Positions 4,977 to 10,947 of a DNA stretch of 26,098 nucleotides are shown here, piece after piece. Numbering within the stretch: the stretch's first letter is position 1; each line of letters begins with the position of its first letter. The translations under genes were made by a program, and so were the position numbers. Where the stretch lies: the IMG/VR virus record IMGVR_UViG_3300037488_001394, positions 1 through 26,098 of that record. One strand, written 5' to 3'. This DNA is from a virus. The notes beneath the pieces were generated by a model that was not told the origin of the DNA, made no database searches, and saw only the letters and a list, made by a program, of their open reading frames with translations.

Positions 4977-5110
4977 GGCTGTCTCCTCTGCGGCATCGTG
5001 CCGCGGTTGGTCTGCACATCATACGGCTTTTCCGGCTCGCTGTTGCACACTTTGCCGGGAATCTCAGAAATATATCGGGAATCCTTCCGGCTCGGCTTGT
5101 TATCAGCCAT
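4973..5110 (-). CDS. Hypothetical small protein, 45 residues
   Basis: ATG at 5110 overlaps the stop of the 234-residue gene (TGATG), and its TGA overlaps the ATG of the 140-residue gene (ATGA), so it exactly fills the gap. The product is polar (starts MADNKPSRKDSRYIS) and ends TMPQRRQP, encoded by the leader stem-loop itself. A probable promoter also lies inside it. The fit at both ends supports translation. The alternative is that this is an untranslated leader in which the frame is open by chance. Confidence 0.45.
   Translation of the reverse strand: MADNKPSRKDSRYISEIPGKVCNSEPEKPYDVQTNRGTMPQRRQP
4990..5004 (-). promoter_or_regulatory. Leader stem-loop, copy C
   Basis: GCGGCA and TGCCGC pair over 6 bp around a CGA loop, followed by GAGGAGACAGCC and ATG 4976. 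The outer pair is G-C where copy A has C-G: covariation that keeps the stem. Confidence 0.8.
5018..5046 (-). promoter_or_regulatory. Probable sigma70-type promoter for the 140-residue gene
   Basis: The -10 is TATGAT (5023-5018, five of six consensus), with a 17-base spacer and a weak -35 GCAACA (5046-5041). The start point would fall just before the leader stem-loop. Confidence 0.45.
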
Positions 5111-5814
5111 CAGAACGGAATGCCGTCGGCGAGCGCCGCGGCCGTCTCGCGCCGGTAGTAGGCCTCAAACGCAGCAGGATCGACGGAGAGCGCCTCCGGC
5201 GCGCGAGGAGCCGTAGGCGCCGCCGCGAGCGCCGGCGCTCTGTCGAGGCTTTCCGGCGGCTTTCCCGCGCGCCGCCAGAACTCCTCCGGCGACATCTCGA
5301 GGCTCCAGCGGCACGACTCGCGATCGTAGCCGCGCAGCGAAGCGCCGCGCAGGATGTCGGTCACGGCGAGCAGCCTCGCCTTGCTCCAGGTCGACGGCTC
5401 GCCTCGGAGACCGTCCCATCCGAGCGACTGGAGGTAGCCGACCGCCGCGTCGATCCGCGCCGGCGACGCTCCCGCGATGAGCGCGAGCTGCTCGTCGCGG
5501 TCGCGATTCGTCGCGTCGCTCCAGTAGATCCGATCGCGCTCCTTCTGATCCTGCTCGGTCTGGCGCTTGATCGCCTCGAGCCGCGGCCCGTCGATCTTCC
5601 GCTGCGCCGCGTAGAACTCGAGGAACTTGCCGGGGATGAAACGGGACTTCGCGCCGCCGTGCGCGATCGCGTAGTCGTCGAGCGCTGCCCAGGCGCTCGC
5701 GAACGACAGCGCCGCGATGCGAGACCTCGCGAGCGTGAACAGCACCTCGTCCATCTCCCCGCGGAACATCGAGCGAACCCGATCGGACCACTTCACCAGC
5801 TCCTGATCGTTCAT
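5110..5814 (-). CDS. Hypothetical early protein, possibly replication accessory, 234 residues
   Basis: First gene after the promoter and leader at 5881-5832. It is largely helical. The N-terminal ~70 residues (WSDRVRSMFRGEMDEVLFTL, later ALDDYAIAHGGAKSRFIPGKFLEFY) have the layout of phage proteins near replication genes, in which a small helical bundle is followed by 'R.P....L'. The middle (RDRDEQLALIAGASPARIDA) is charged. The C-terminus is Ala/Pro-rich (ALAAAPTAPRAPEA), then a short helix ending DGIPF. I do not recognise a firm family; helicase-loader or primosome accessory is only a guess. ATG 5814 is preceded by the leader stem-loop and a weak AAAGAGAGA site. Confidence 0.55.
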   Translation of the reverse strand: MNDQELVKWSDRVRSMFRGEMDEVLFTLARSRIAALSFASAWAALDDYAIAHGGAKSRFIPGKFLEFYAAQRKIDGPRLEAIKRQTEQDQKERDRIYWSDATNRDRDEQLALIAGASPARIDAAVGYLQSLGWDGLRGEPSTWSKARLLAVTDILRGASLRGYDRESCRWSLEMSPEEFWRRAGKPPESLDRAPALAAAPTAPRAPEALSVDPAAFEAYYRRETAAALADGIPF

Positions 5815-5831
5815 CTGCTATCTCTCTTTCT

Positions 5832-5846
5832 GCGGCATCGTGCCGC
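5832..5846 (-). promoter_or_regulatory. Leader stem-loop, copy B
   Basis: GCGGCA and TGCCGC around a CGA loop, followed by AGAAAGAGAGATAGCAG and ATG 5814. This copy has the most diverged ribosome-binding region. The outer pair covaries with copy A. Confidence 0.75.
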
Positions 5847-5852
5847 GTCTCG

Positions 5853-5881
5853 AGCATATCGGCGCGCGCGAAGCGCGTCAT
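5853..5881 (-). promoter_or_regulatory. Probable promoter of the left-arm operon
   Basis: -35 ATGACG (5881-5876), 17-base spacer, -10 TATGCT (5858-5853), each four of six matches to the sigma70 consensus. It lies between a terminator and the leader stem-loop of the 234-residue gene, so the transcript would begin at or just before the stem-loop. Confidence 0.5.
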
Positions 5882-5885
5882 GCAG

Positions 5886-5925
5886 AAAAAGCGAAACCGC
5901 CGCGGTGCATCTCGCGGCGGTTTCG
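5886..5925 (-). terminator. Rho-independent terminator
   Basis: CGAAACCGCCGCG (5892-5904) and CGCGGCGGTTTCG (5913-5925) pair over 13 bp without a mismatch around an 8-base loop. On the minus strand they are followed by CTTTTTC. It ends any transcript arriving from the right before the operon promoter at 5881. Confidence 0.8.
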
Positions 5926-6119
5926 ATCCTTCCCCCCCATTCCGTGAACGACGCAAGCCGTGGTCGAGCGGCTACCGTCGTCTACGGTTTTCTCTGGGAC
6001 TGCGAACAGCACCAGCAGAGAAGAGATACGGCTGGACTCATCCGGAGGAGGAGAGAGATCAGCCGAAGCAGTCAGGCTCACGGCGAGGCAAGCGGAACGA
6101 CGCCGGAAGTCAGAGTGCT
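5886..6119 (-). ncRNA. Candidate small RNA or structured antitermination-type leader
   Basis: A promoter with a perfect TTGACA (6155-6150) points into about 230 bases that end at a strong intrinsic terminator and hold no convincing gene. A second terminator just upstream (6253-6189) isolates the unit from the recT transcript. Inside, ACGACG/CGTCGT and AGCCG/CGGCT form a two-part stem (5948-5981) with a 2x2 internal loop and the apical loop CUCGACCA. The only long frame (67 codons from a GTG) reads through the terminator. It may be an independent small RNA, or a leader whose structure lets polymerase pass the terminator, as with HK022 put RNA. Confidence 0.5.
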
Positions 6120-6125
6120 AGGGGG

Positions 6126-6155
6126 GTTTTAGGGGGGAACCGCACATTCTGTCAA
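6126..6155 (-). promoter_or_regulatory. Promoter with consensus -35
   Basis: TTGACA (6155-6150), an 18-base spacer and TAAAAC (6131-6126; four of six). The flanks are C-runs on this strand (G6-TTTTA-G6 on the other). It is the best -35 that I found in the window. The nearest downstream element is the terminator at 5925-5886. Confidence 0.6.
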
Positions 6156-6188
6156 GGGGGAAAGTTTGCGGATTCGTGAAATGGCGTG

Positions 6189-6253
6189 AAAAAACATCCC
6201 CTCACTCGCGCGTCGTTCAGGGTCCTTTCGAACCTACGCGCGGTGAGGGGATG
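6189..6253 (-). terminator. Strong Rho-independent terminator after the recT transcript
   Basis: CATCCCCTCAC (6195-6205) pairs with GTGAGGGGATG (6243-6253) over 11 bp. After one bulged base CGCGCG pairs with CGCGCG, leaving a 24-base loop. On the minus strand six Ts (6194-6189) follow at once. It sits 48 bases after the stop of the gene at 6301, so it closes the recT unit. Confidence 0.85.
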
Positions 6254-6300
6254 GAGAAGGCCGCGGTGTCGGCCTCGAGACGGCACTCGCCGCCCCTCTC

Positions 6301-6666
6301 TCAATAGGTCTGGCGCGCCCTCCAAAGGAGGATCATCCGCGCGGCCTTGCCGACGATCTCCGCGCGCAGCACGGGATCGACGGACTCCCACGCGAGTTCA
6401 TGCGCGACGATCGTCTTCCGGTCGCGGCTCAGCTGGTGCGCGAGCCGCGATCGCTGCGGCGTGAGATGTCCTGGTCGCAAGTCGAGGCAGAGACCGACCG
6501 CGAGCAGCTTGCGGACCGGCTTCGGCGTCTCGCTGTCGCCGGCCAGGATTTCTGCCGCGGCGCAGCACTCGGTCATGGTGTAGGGCCGGAAGACCCTCGG
6601 GTCTTCCTGCACGATTCCGACCTGCGATCGGATCGACTCGGTGCCTGGGAGGTCAAAGCGTTCCAC
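6301..6666 (-). CDS. Hypothetical protein with possible DnaA-C-like helix-turn-helix, 121 residues
   Basis: The start is GTG 6666, chosen because GAGGAGGT stands 5 bases before it; the gene then overlaps the end of recT by 14 bases. The N-terminal part (SQVGIVQEDPRVFRPYTMTE) is unlike anything I know. The central block PQRSRLAHQLSRDRKTIVAH (70-89) resembles the DnaA C-terminal helix-turn-helix signature, in which a helix is followed by GRDHTTVLHA. Phages do carry such stand-alone domains. If right, it would bind DNA near the origin or regulate transcription. It shares the transcript with RecT and ends at a strong terminator. The HTH assignment is tentative. Confidence 0.55.
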   Translation of the reverse strand: MERFDLPGTESIRSQVGIVQEDPRVFRPYTMTECCAAAEILAGDSETPKPVRKLLAVGLCLDLRPGHLTPQRSRLAHQLSRDRKTIVAHELAWESVDPVLRAEIVGKAARMILLWRARQTY

Positions 6667-7615
6667 GGCGCACCTCCTCGTCGGTCGCGTTTCGCAGGAT
6701 GTCGACCAGCGCCGACTTGCCGTTCGGGAACTTCCTGACGCGACCGACGACCCAGACCCCGAAAGTCGCGTTCGCCTCGAGCGCGCCGGCGAACCGCTCC
6801 TCAGCCGCGATGACCCGGCCGTCGCCGATCGCGACCTTCCAGTATTTCCCGACCTGCTCGCCGAGAGCGTCGGGACCGATGAGAACCGACTCGCAGTCCT
6901 GCTCCTGCTGCGACGGCTTGGCGTTGAGGAGCGCGAGGTTCTCCGCATCGCGGGAAACGGCTCGGGAAGGCTCGCTGCGGCCCTCGATGACGGGGAGCGC
7001 CTTCGGCTCGGCCTTGGCGCGGGACGGCCTCGGCGGGGCTTCCACGGCCTCTCCGTCGATGACCGTAGCCTGTGCCATCTCCTCGGAGGTATAGAGGCCG
7101 GAGAGTTCCGCGGGGAACGCCTTCCGCAGCGCGAGCGCCTCGGCGCACTTCGCGAGCATCAGAGCCGGCATCCGCGACCACATCGCGGTCGGCGAGCCGT
7201 CCTTGTTGCGCTGCGCGTACTCGCTCCAGAGAGCGGTCGCGACGCAAGGCTCGCGGAAGCCCTTCCTCCAGACGCCGACCCGCGCCGCGAACGGCGGCTT
7301 CTCGCTCGTCCATAGATCCGCCGGCCTGCCGTCGGCGTCGAACCAGAGCGGAGGCGTCTGCCCCTCGTACTCGCGGCTCCGCTGCGCGACGAGCCGGAAC
7401 CCGTCGATCGAGGTCTGCGGCTGACGGACCTTCTTCTGCGCCTTGTTATCCCATCGCTCGATGAAGAAGATCTGGCGCGCGAACGGGCAAAGCCCGGTGC
7501 GATCGCAGATCATCGCGAACAGCGCGAGTTCGTCAGGCGACGCGCCCGATGCGATCGTGCGAGCCAGCAGCGCCAGCCGCTCGGGATTCCCGTGGAAAAG
7601 TTCGATTTCGCTCAT
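6653..7615 (-). CDS. recT: RecT/Bet-family single-strand annealing protein
   Basis: The 320-residue protein carries the phage recombination protein Bet pattern: ARTIASGASPDELALFAMIC (18-37), TGLCPFARQIFFIERWDNK, then QPQTSIDGFRLVAQRSREYEGQTPP and KGFREPCVATALWSEYAQ. The annealing core ends with WSRMPALMLAKCAEALALRKAFP..LSGLYTSEEM. A C-terminal extension of ~115 residues (PRPSRAKAEPKALPVIEG and on) is less conserved and may bind partners. These proteins pair complementary single strands during phage replication and recombination, normally with a partner exonuclease, which is not seen in this window. The gene has its own promoter (7685-7657) and a leader stem-loop, with CAAGGAGACAC before ATG 7615. 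Confidence 0.9.
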   Translation of the reverse strand: MSEIELFHGNPERLALLARTIASGASPDELALFAMICDRTGLCPFARQIFFIERWDNKAQKKVRQPQTSIDGFRLVAQRSREYEGQTPPLWFDADGRPADLWTSEKPPFAARVGVWRKGFREPCVATALWSEYAQRNKDGSPTAMWSRMPALMLAKCAEALALRKAFPAELSGLYTSEEMAQATVIDGEAVEAPPRPSRAKAEPKALPVIEGRSEPSRAVSRDAENLALLNAKPSQQEQDCESVLIGPDALGEQVGKYWKVAIGDGRVIAAEERFAGALEANATFGVWVVGRVRKFPNGKSALVDILRNATDEEVRRGTL

Positions 7616-7628
7616 GTGTCTCCTTGCT

Positions 7629-7643
7629 CCGGCATCGTGCCGG
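7629..7643 (-). promoter_or_regulatory. Leader stem-loop, copy A (recT)
   Basis: CCGGCA and TGCCGG around a CGA loop, followed by AGCAAGGAGACAC and ATG 7615. The outer C-G pair replaces the G-C of copies B and C. Confidence 0.8.
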
Positions 7644-7656
7644 GGTTGTGGGGTCT

Positions 7657-7685
7657 ACCCTATCGGCAGGGGGACGGCAGATCAA
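7657..7685 (-). promoter_or_regulatory. Probable recT promoter
   Basis: -35 TTGATC (7685-7680), 17-base spacer, -10 TAGGGT (7662-7657), the latter typical of high-GC bacteria. The start would fall about ten bases before the leader stem-loop. Confidence 0.5.
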
Positions 7686-7692
7686 GCAGAAA

Positions 7693-7704
7693 ATTCCGCG
7701 GAAT
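7693..7704. promoter_or_regulatory. 12-bp palindrome, possible operator
   Basis: ATTCCGCGGAAT is a perfect palindrome 7 bp upstream of the recT -35 and between recT and the divergent plus-strand frame. On the minus strand it is followed by TTTTC, so a weak terminator for the tail transcript is an alternative. The rest of 7616-7791 holds only the promoter and leader described. Confidence 0.35.
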
Positions 7705-7791
7705 CTCCCAGAGAAACTCCTCGCGACGCGCGTCCAGATCGCAGCGCGCATCGCGCTCGTATCCATCAGAGCGGTGAATATTCAGGCAGGG

Positions 7792-7950
7792 ATGAAGCGG
7801 CGCGACGCCTGCCGCTCGTTCGGCCTTGCGTCGCTTTCATGGGCAACCTTTGATCTGCTCACGCTGGCGCTCGATCTCTCCGACGACGACGAGCTGCGAA
7901 CGCTCATCGCGCAGGCGAGGCACTCGCTCGCCGAGGTGCTCAAGCGATGA
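7792..7950 (+). CDS. Hypothetical small protein on the plus strand, 52 residues
   Basis: ATG 7792, with AGGCAGGG just before it, opens a short frame with convincing composition: FDLLTLALDLSDDDELRTLI, then AQARHSLAEVLKR, an acidic then amphipathic helix. The frame is open further upstream (GTG 7774, GTG 7648), and the preceding residues (LPEKLLATRVQIAARIALVS) also look protein-like, so the true start may be earlier. It overlaps the end of the last tail gene by 11 bases, tail to tail. It is the only plus-strand gene that I can support. A regulator or small accessory protein is possible; no family recognised. Confidence 0.45.
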   Translation: MKRRDACRSFGLASLSWATFDLLTLALDLSDDDELRTLIAQARHSLAEVLKR

Positions 7951-9319
7951 GCGAGTCGGCGATCGTCTCGCCTGTAGACGCGGCATCAGGCAGCGCGAGA
8001 CCGAGACCGTACATATCGAACAGGCGATCGAACGCGACCGCGAAGGCTCCGTTCCCCGTGTTCGTGAATGTGTACGAGAAGTTGTCGTCGGCGTTGAAGT
8101 CGGCCGAACCACTGATGATCGCGAGATGCTGCGAGCCGGGAGCGATCTGCTGCATCTCGGCGATGATGACCTCGTCGATGTACATCGCCGCCGTCGCGAC
8201 TCCGACCGTCGTCTCGACGACGAGATAGGTGTCGGTCGGGATGATCCGCGGCGCGAAGACCGTCGCCGTGACGAGCGAGAACGAAGTAGTAAGCGCGCCG
8301 TGCGCTGCGGTCGCCGCGAATGTCCCGCCGCCGAGAACATTTCCGGAAGCATCCTGCACCGAGACGCGGATGGTTCCGGTCGCGCTTGCGTCCTTCTTCG
8401 CCGCGAATGCGATGACATAGGCGCGATCGGGCGTCAGCTTGCCGACCGATCCTGCTCCCGCTCCGAGCTGCTGCCGGATCTTCCAGGTCGTGCTCGTCGC
8501 AGCGGCCTTGATCGAGTGAGCTCCGCGGTACACATTCGCCGCTCCGGTCTCCGTGAGGAAGTCGGTGCCGGCCGTGCCGCTCGAGACCGTGAAGAAGTCC
8601 GGAACATTAGAGGTATGCGCCTCGAAGTCGCTGTTCGTGAGGATGTTCTGATATCGCGGACCGGCGTCGATCGTCGCCGAGAGGGTCGTCATCTGGAAGA
8701 GCCGACCGGAGCCTGCCGGGAAGCGACGGTCGAGCGTCGCGAATGAAGGCTGTCCGCGGATCTGGAAGACCTCGCTGCCTCGAGCGAGTCCGCCGTTCTG
8801 CGCGTCGCTGGTGCAGCGAATGTCGAGAACCTCGGCGCGAACATTCGGCCAGTTCGCCGTGTTACCCAGCAGGATATTCGGCGTCTCGAGGAGCGCCACT
8901 ACGGTTCCGTTTCCGTTGTTCGTTCCGTCCGCCGTCAGCGTTCCCTTGCCGACCGTGTTCCTCTCGATCGTCTCGGTGTCCGTCTTCATCTGCTTGATAA
9001 GCCAGACGAGCGCGTCCTGCGTCGACTTGTTGAGCATCGCGTTCGCGTTGCCGGCAGTCGCCTCCGCGTAGCACATCTCGACGAGGGTCGTCGCAGCAGC
9101 CGAGCGGAGCGACTCGAGCAGCGGATTCAGGCTCGCGGCCTGCGATTCGGCGTCTCCAAGCGCGTTGACCATGTACGCGGTCGTGCCCGTGTACTCGGAC
9201 TTGATGTCGCCGATCTCCGTGACGATCGTCGACTGGTAGCCGCGAACCAGGTCGAGCAGATAGATGATCTTGCCGAGACGAGTGAAGAGACCATTCGAGC
9301 CGTCGTAGACCAGAGCCAT
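7940..9319 (-). CDS. Probable tail fibre or tail tip protein with carbohydrate-binding-like module, 459 residues
   Basis: The start MALVYDGSNGLFTRLGKIIY is one that I associate with a family of phage tail proteins (recollection). Residues ~1-220 are mainly helical, then mixed. Residues ~224-400 begin NILTNSDFEAHTSNVPDFF and carry GAHSIKAAATS..W.IRQQL, the pattern of CBM4/9/22-like jelly rolls (N..G.FE......P..W). The C-terminal ~60 residues are a Gly/Phe-rich beta segment ending ADSLIA. It would sit at the tail tip and contact host glycans. GAGGAG before ATG 9319 overlaps the stop of the preceding gene. It is the last tail gene; I see no clear terminator after it. Confidence 0.65.
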   Translation of the reverse strand: MALVYDGSNGLFTRLGKIIYLLDLVRGYQSTIVTEIGDIKSEYTGTTAYMVNALGDAESQAASLNPLLESLRSAAATTLVEMCYAEATAGNANAMLNKSTQDALVWLIKQMKTDTETIERNTVGKGTLTADGTNNGNGTVVALLETPNILLGNTANWPNVRAEVLDIRCTSDAQNGGLARGSEVFQIRGQPSFATLDRRFPAGSGRLFQMTTLSATIDAGPRYQNILTNSDFEAHTSNVPDFFTVSSGTAGTDFLTETGAANVYRGAHSIKAAATSTTWKIRQQLGAGAGSVGKLTPDRAYVIAFAAKKDASATGTIRVSVQDASGNVLGGGTFAATAAHGALTTSFSLVTATVFAPRIIPTDTYLVVETTVGVATAAMYIDEVIIAEMQQIAPGSQHLAIISGSADFNADDNFSYTFTNTGNGAFAVAFDRLFDMYGLGLALPDAASTGETIADSLIA

Positions 9320-9322
9320 CGT

Positions 9323-9679
9323 TTACTCCTCGATCCCGTAGAGCGTGATCGTCGCGTGATTTCCGGTCGAGCACAGCGCCCAGAGAGACTCGCCGGCTCC
9401 GAGATAGAAGGGGCCGAGATCCTGCGAGACGGCATTCTTCGCGATCGTGACATCGTAGTACAGCGCGTTGCGGGTCGTAGGCGACTCTCCAGCGCGCGTG
9501 TGGTAGATGTTGATCGTCGTCGAACTGCTGTGGATGTTCGTCATGTTCACGAGCGTAATCGTGCATCGCTTGCCGCTCGGAACCGTGTACAGCGGCCGCG
9601 CCGTAGTCGTCGGAATGTCCGACGCCAGCTTGCGCGCCGGCTCGTCGCTTGGATATCTCGGCGTCGGATATGCGCTCAT
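9323..9679 (-). CDS. Probable tail structural protein, small beta-sandwich, 118 residues
   Basis: ATG 9679 overlaps the upstream stop (ATGA). After a polar N-terminus, LYTVPSGKRCTITLVNMTNI (30-49), then SSTTINIYHTRAG, LYYDVTIAKNAV and YLGAGESLWALCSTGNHATI give the alternating strands of small phage tail or baseplate proteins ('tlYtvP.gk...i..i...N', '..L..Gd.i...'). Probably a virion protein near the tail tip. The name is by pattern only. Confidence 0.55.
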   Translation of the reverse strand: MSAYPTPRYPSDEPARKLASDIPTTTARPLYTVPSGKRCTITLVNMTNIHSSSTTINIYHTRAGESPTTRNALYYDVTIAKNAVSQDLGPFYLGAGESLWALCSTGNHATITLYGIEE

Positions 9680-9939
9680 CTGGGAGCCTCATCGGTGAAC
9701 GGGACCGCCGCATTGAGCGCGGCTCGTCGCTCCGAGCATCCGCAAGGCTTGCCCGTGACACTCTCGACGACCTTTGCGGCTCGAGCGATTCCGGTCGCCT
9801 GCGCGACCTTGTGGAGGATGTCGCCGGCTCCGCGAGGCGGACCGTCGTACTGCTCGCACATCGAGCAGACTCCGGGCGACGGCCGGCCTCCGAAGAGACC
9901 GAGCGAGCATCCGTTGCCGTCGTGGTGCTTGCAGGTCAT
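9676..9939 (-). CDS. Cysteine-rich small protein, possible zinc-binding, 87 residues
   Basis: ATG 9939 overlaps the stop of the preceding cysteine-rich gene (ATGA). Cysteines are arranged as MTCKHH..GNGC near the start, VCSMC about 15 residues later, and KPCGC in the second half (GKPCGCSERRAALN). The CxxC pairs with nearby His could bind zinc or an iron-sulfur cluster. FGGRPSPGVC..C..YDGPPRG is a striking motif that I have seen in phage tail regions without an assigned function. It may be a tail assembly factor or a virion component stabilised by metal. Confidence 0.55.
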   Translation of the reverse strand: MTCKHHDGNGCSLGLFGGRPSPGVCSMCEQYDGPPRGAGDILHKVAQATGIARAAKVVESVTGKPCGCSERRAALNAAVPFTDEAPR

Positions 9940-10934
9940 GAGAGGCTGAAGCTCCCCATCTGTACGCTCGTCTGCTGGCAATAGCCGGAGAGCACCTGCG
10001 CGCAGGTCGGAACCTGCGCGAAGGTCGCGCCTGGTCGCGGACTGCATCCTGGCGGCGGCTGAAACACGCTTGACCATGTGTAGTGCTCGTCCCAGTCGAA
10101 CTGGCAGGCCGTCGGCGTGACCTTCACGGCCATGTTTGAATCATCCGCGGTCGGGACCGACAGGTTCGGAAAGCATGTCGGCGGTTGAGACGCACTCGAC
10201 GAGATGGTCGTGAAGTTGAAGAAGCCGCCGTACAGAGGCCTCCAGATCAACGGCGGTAGATTCAGGATGCAGTCCTGCGCCTTGTAGTAGGCGTAGAACA
10301 GCCAGCCGCTGCGCGGGGTCGACGCGTAGAAGTCGTCCTGATCGCAGTATCTCTCTCCTCCTGCTCCCTCGAGAATCACGCTGCCGTAGTACCTCTCGCT
10401 CGGCTGAACGCCGTAGCAGCTCGAAGCATAGAGGAGCAGATATCCGACATCGTCAGCGGCCGGCGCGAACGTGCACGGACTCGCGGCGAACTGCGCGAGC
10501 GTGCCAAGTTCCTGCGCGCAGGAGATGAGGATCTGCGTCGTGACCTGCTGCGATGTCGTCGATGCCGTCGGCTCGCATGTGATGATCTGCGAACCTCCCA
10601 CGCAGTCGACCCAGCGTTCCGCCGCGACTGTGTACGAGCGGTCGACCTGCACGGTCCCGGTTCCGGAACCTTGGAAGTATCGGTTTCCCGCTGGTCCGTT
10701 GTCGAACCGAGTCAGCACGACCGGATCGAACTCAATGCGAGCGGATGTGCCGCGCTTCGTCTGCGTCGGGCCGAGGTCTCCTCCTCCGTCGCACCAGCTC
10801 GGGCAGATGACCTCGAAGTCCACAGACGCAAAGCACGACAGGTTCCTGAACAGCAGCGACGACGCGCAGTCGTTCTCGAACGGGTCGCAGATCAGAGGGT
10901 CGGCGCCGTCGCAGCAGCAGGAATGCATGAACAT
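9936..10934 (-). CDS. Cysteine-rich tail protein of unknown function, 332 residues
   Basis: A GAGAGGG site precedes ATG 10934. About 20 cysteines are spread through 332 residues, from the HSCCCDG near the N-terminus to CAQVLSGYC near the C-terminus, with many Ser, Thr, Gly and aromatic residues and few charges. That composition suits a disulfide-rich extracellular virion protein. No catalytic motif or known fold is recognised. Between the 251-residue protein and the cysteine-rich 87-residue protein, it is most likely part of the tail tip or adhesin assembly. Confidence 0.55.
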   Translation of the reverse strand: MFMHSCCCDGADPLICDPFENDCASSLLFRNLSCFASVDFEVICPSWCDGGGDLGPTQTKRGTSARIEFDPVVLTRFDNGPAGNRYFQGSGTGTVQVDRSYTVAAERWVDCVGGSQIITCEPTASTTSQQVTTQILISCAQELGTLAQFAASPCTFAPAADDVGYLLLYASSCYGVQPSERYYGSVILEGAGGERYCDQDDFYASTPRSGWLFYAYYKAQDCILNLPPLIWRPLYGGFFNFTTISSSASQPPTCFPNLSVPTADDSNMAVKVTPTACQFDWDEHYTWSSVFQPPPGCSPRPGATFAQVPTCAQVLSGYCQQTSVQMGSFSLS

Positions 10935-10947
10935 CGGCGAGACCCTC

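Noticed and set aside
5878-6081. 67-codon frame in the candidate small-RNA unit
   Set aside because: It runs through the 13-bp terminator, lacks a ribosome-binding site, and its codon use is unlike that of neighbouring genes.
4975-6132. 385-codon plus-strand frame and similar long plus-strand frames across the window
   Set aside because: Arg-rich antisense shadows typical of GC-rich DNA; the minus-strand genes carry the family motifs, overlaps and ribosome-binding sites.
6121-6160. G-runs on the plus strand as a G-quadruplex
   Set aside because: Only three long runs are well spaced; the consensus promoter on the other strand is a better explanation.
6213-6236. GGTTCGAA in the loop of the recT terminator, resembling a tRNA T arm
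   Set aside because: No D or anticodon arm can be formed around it; coincidence.
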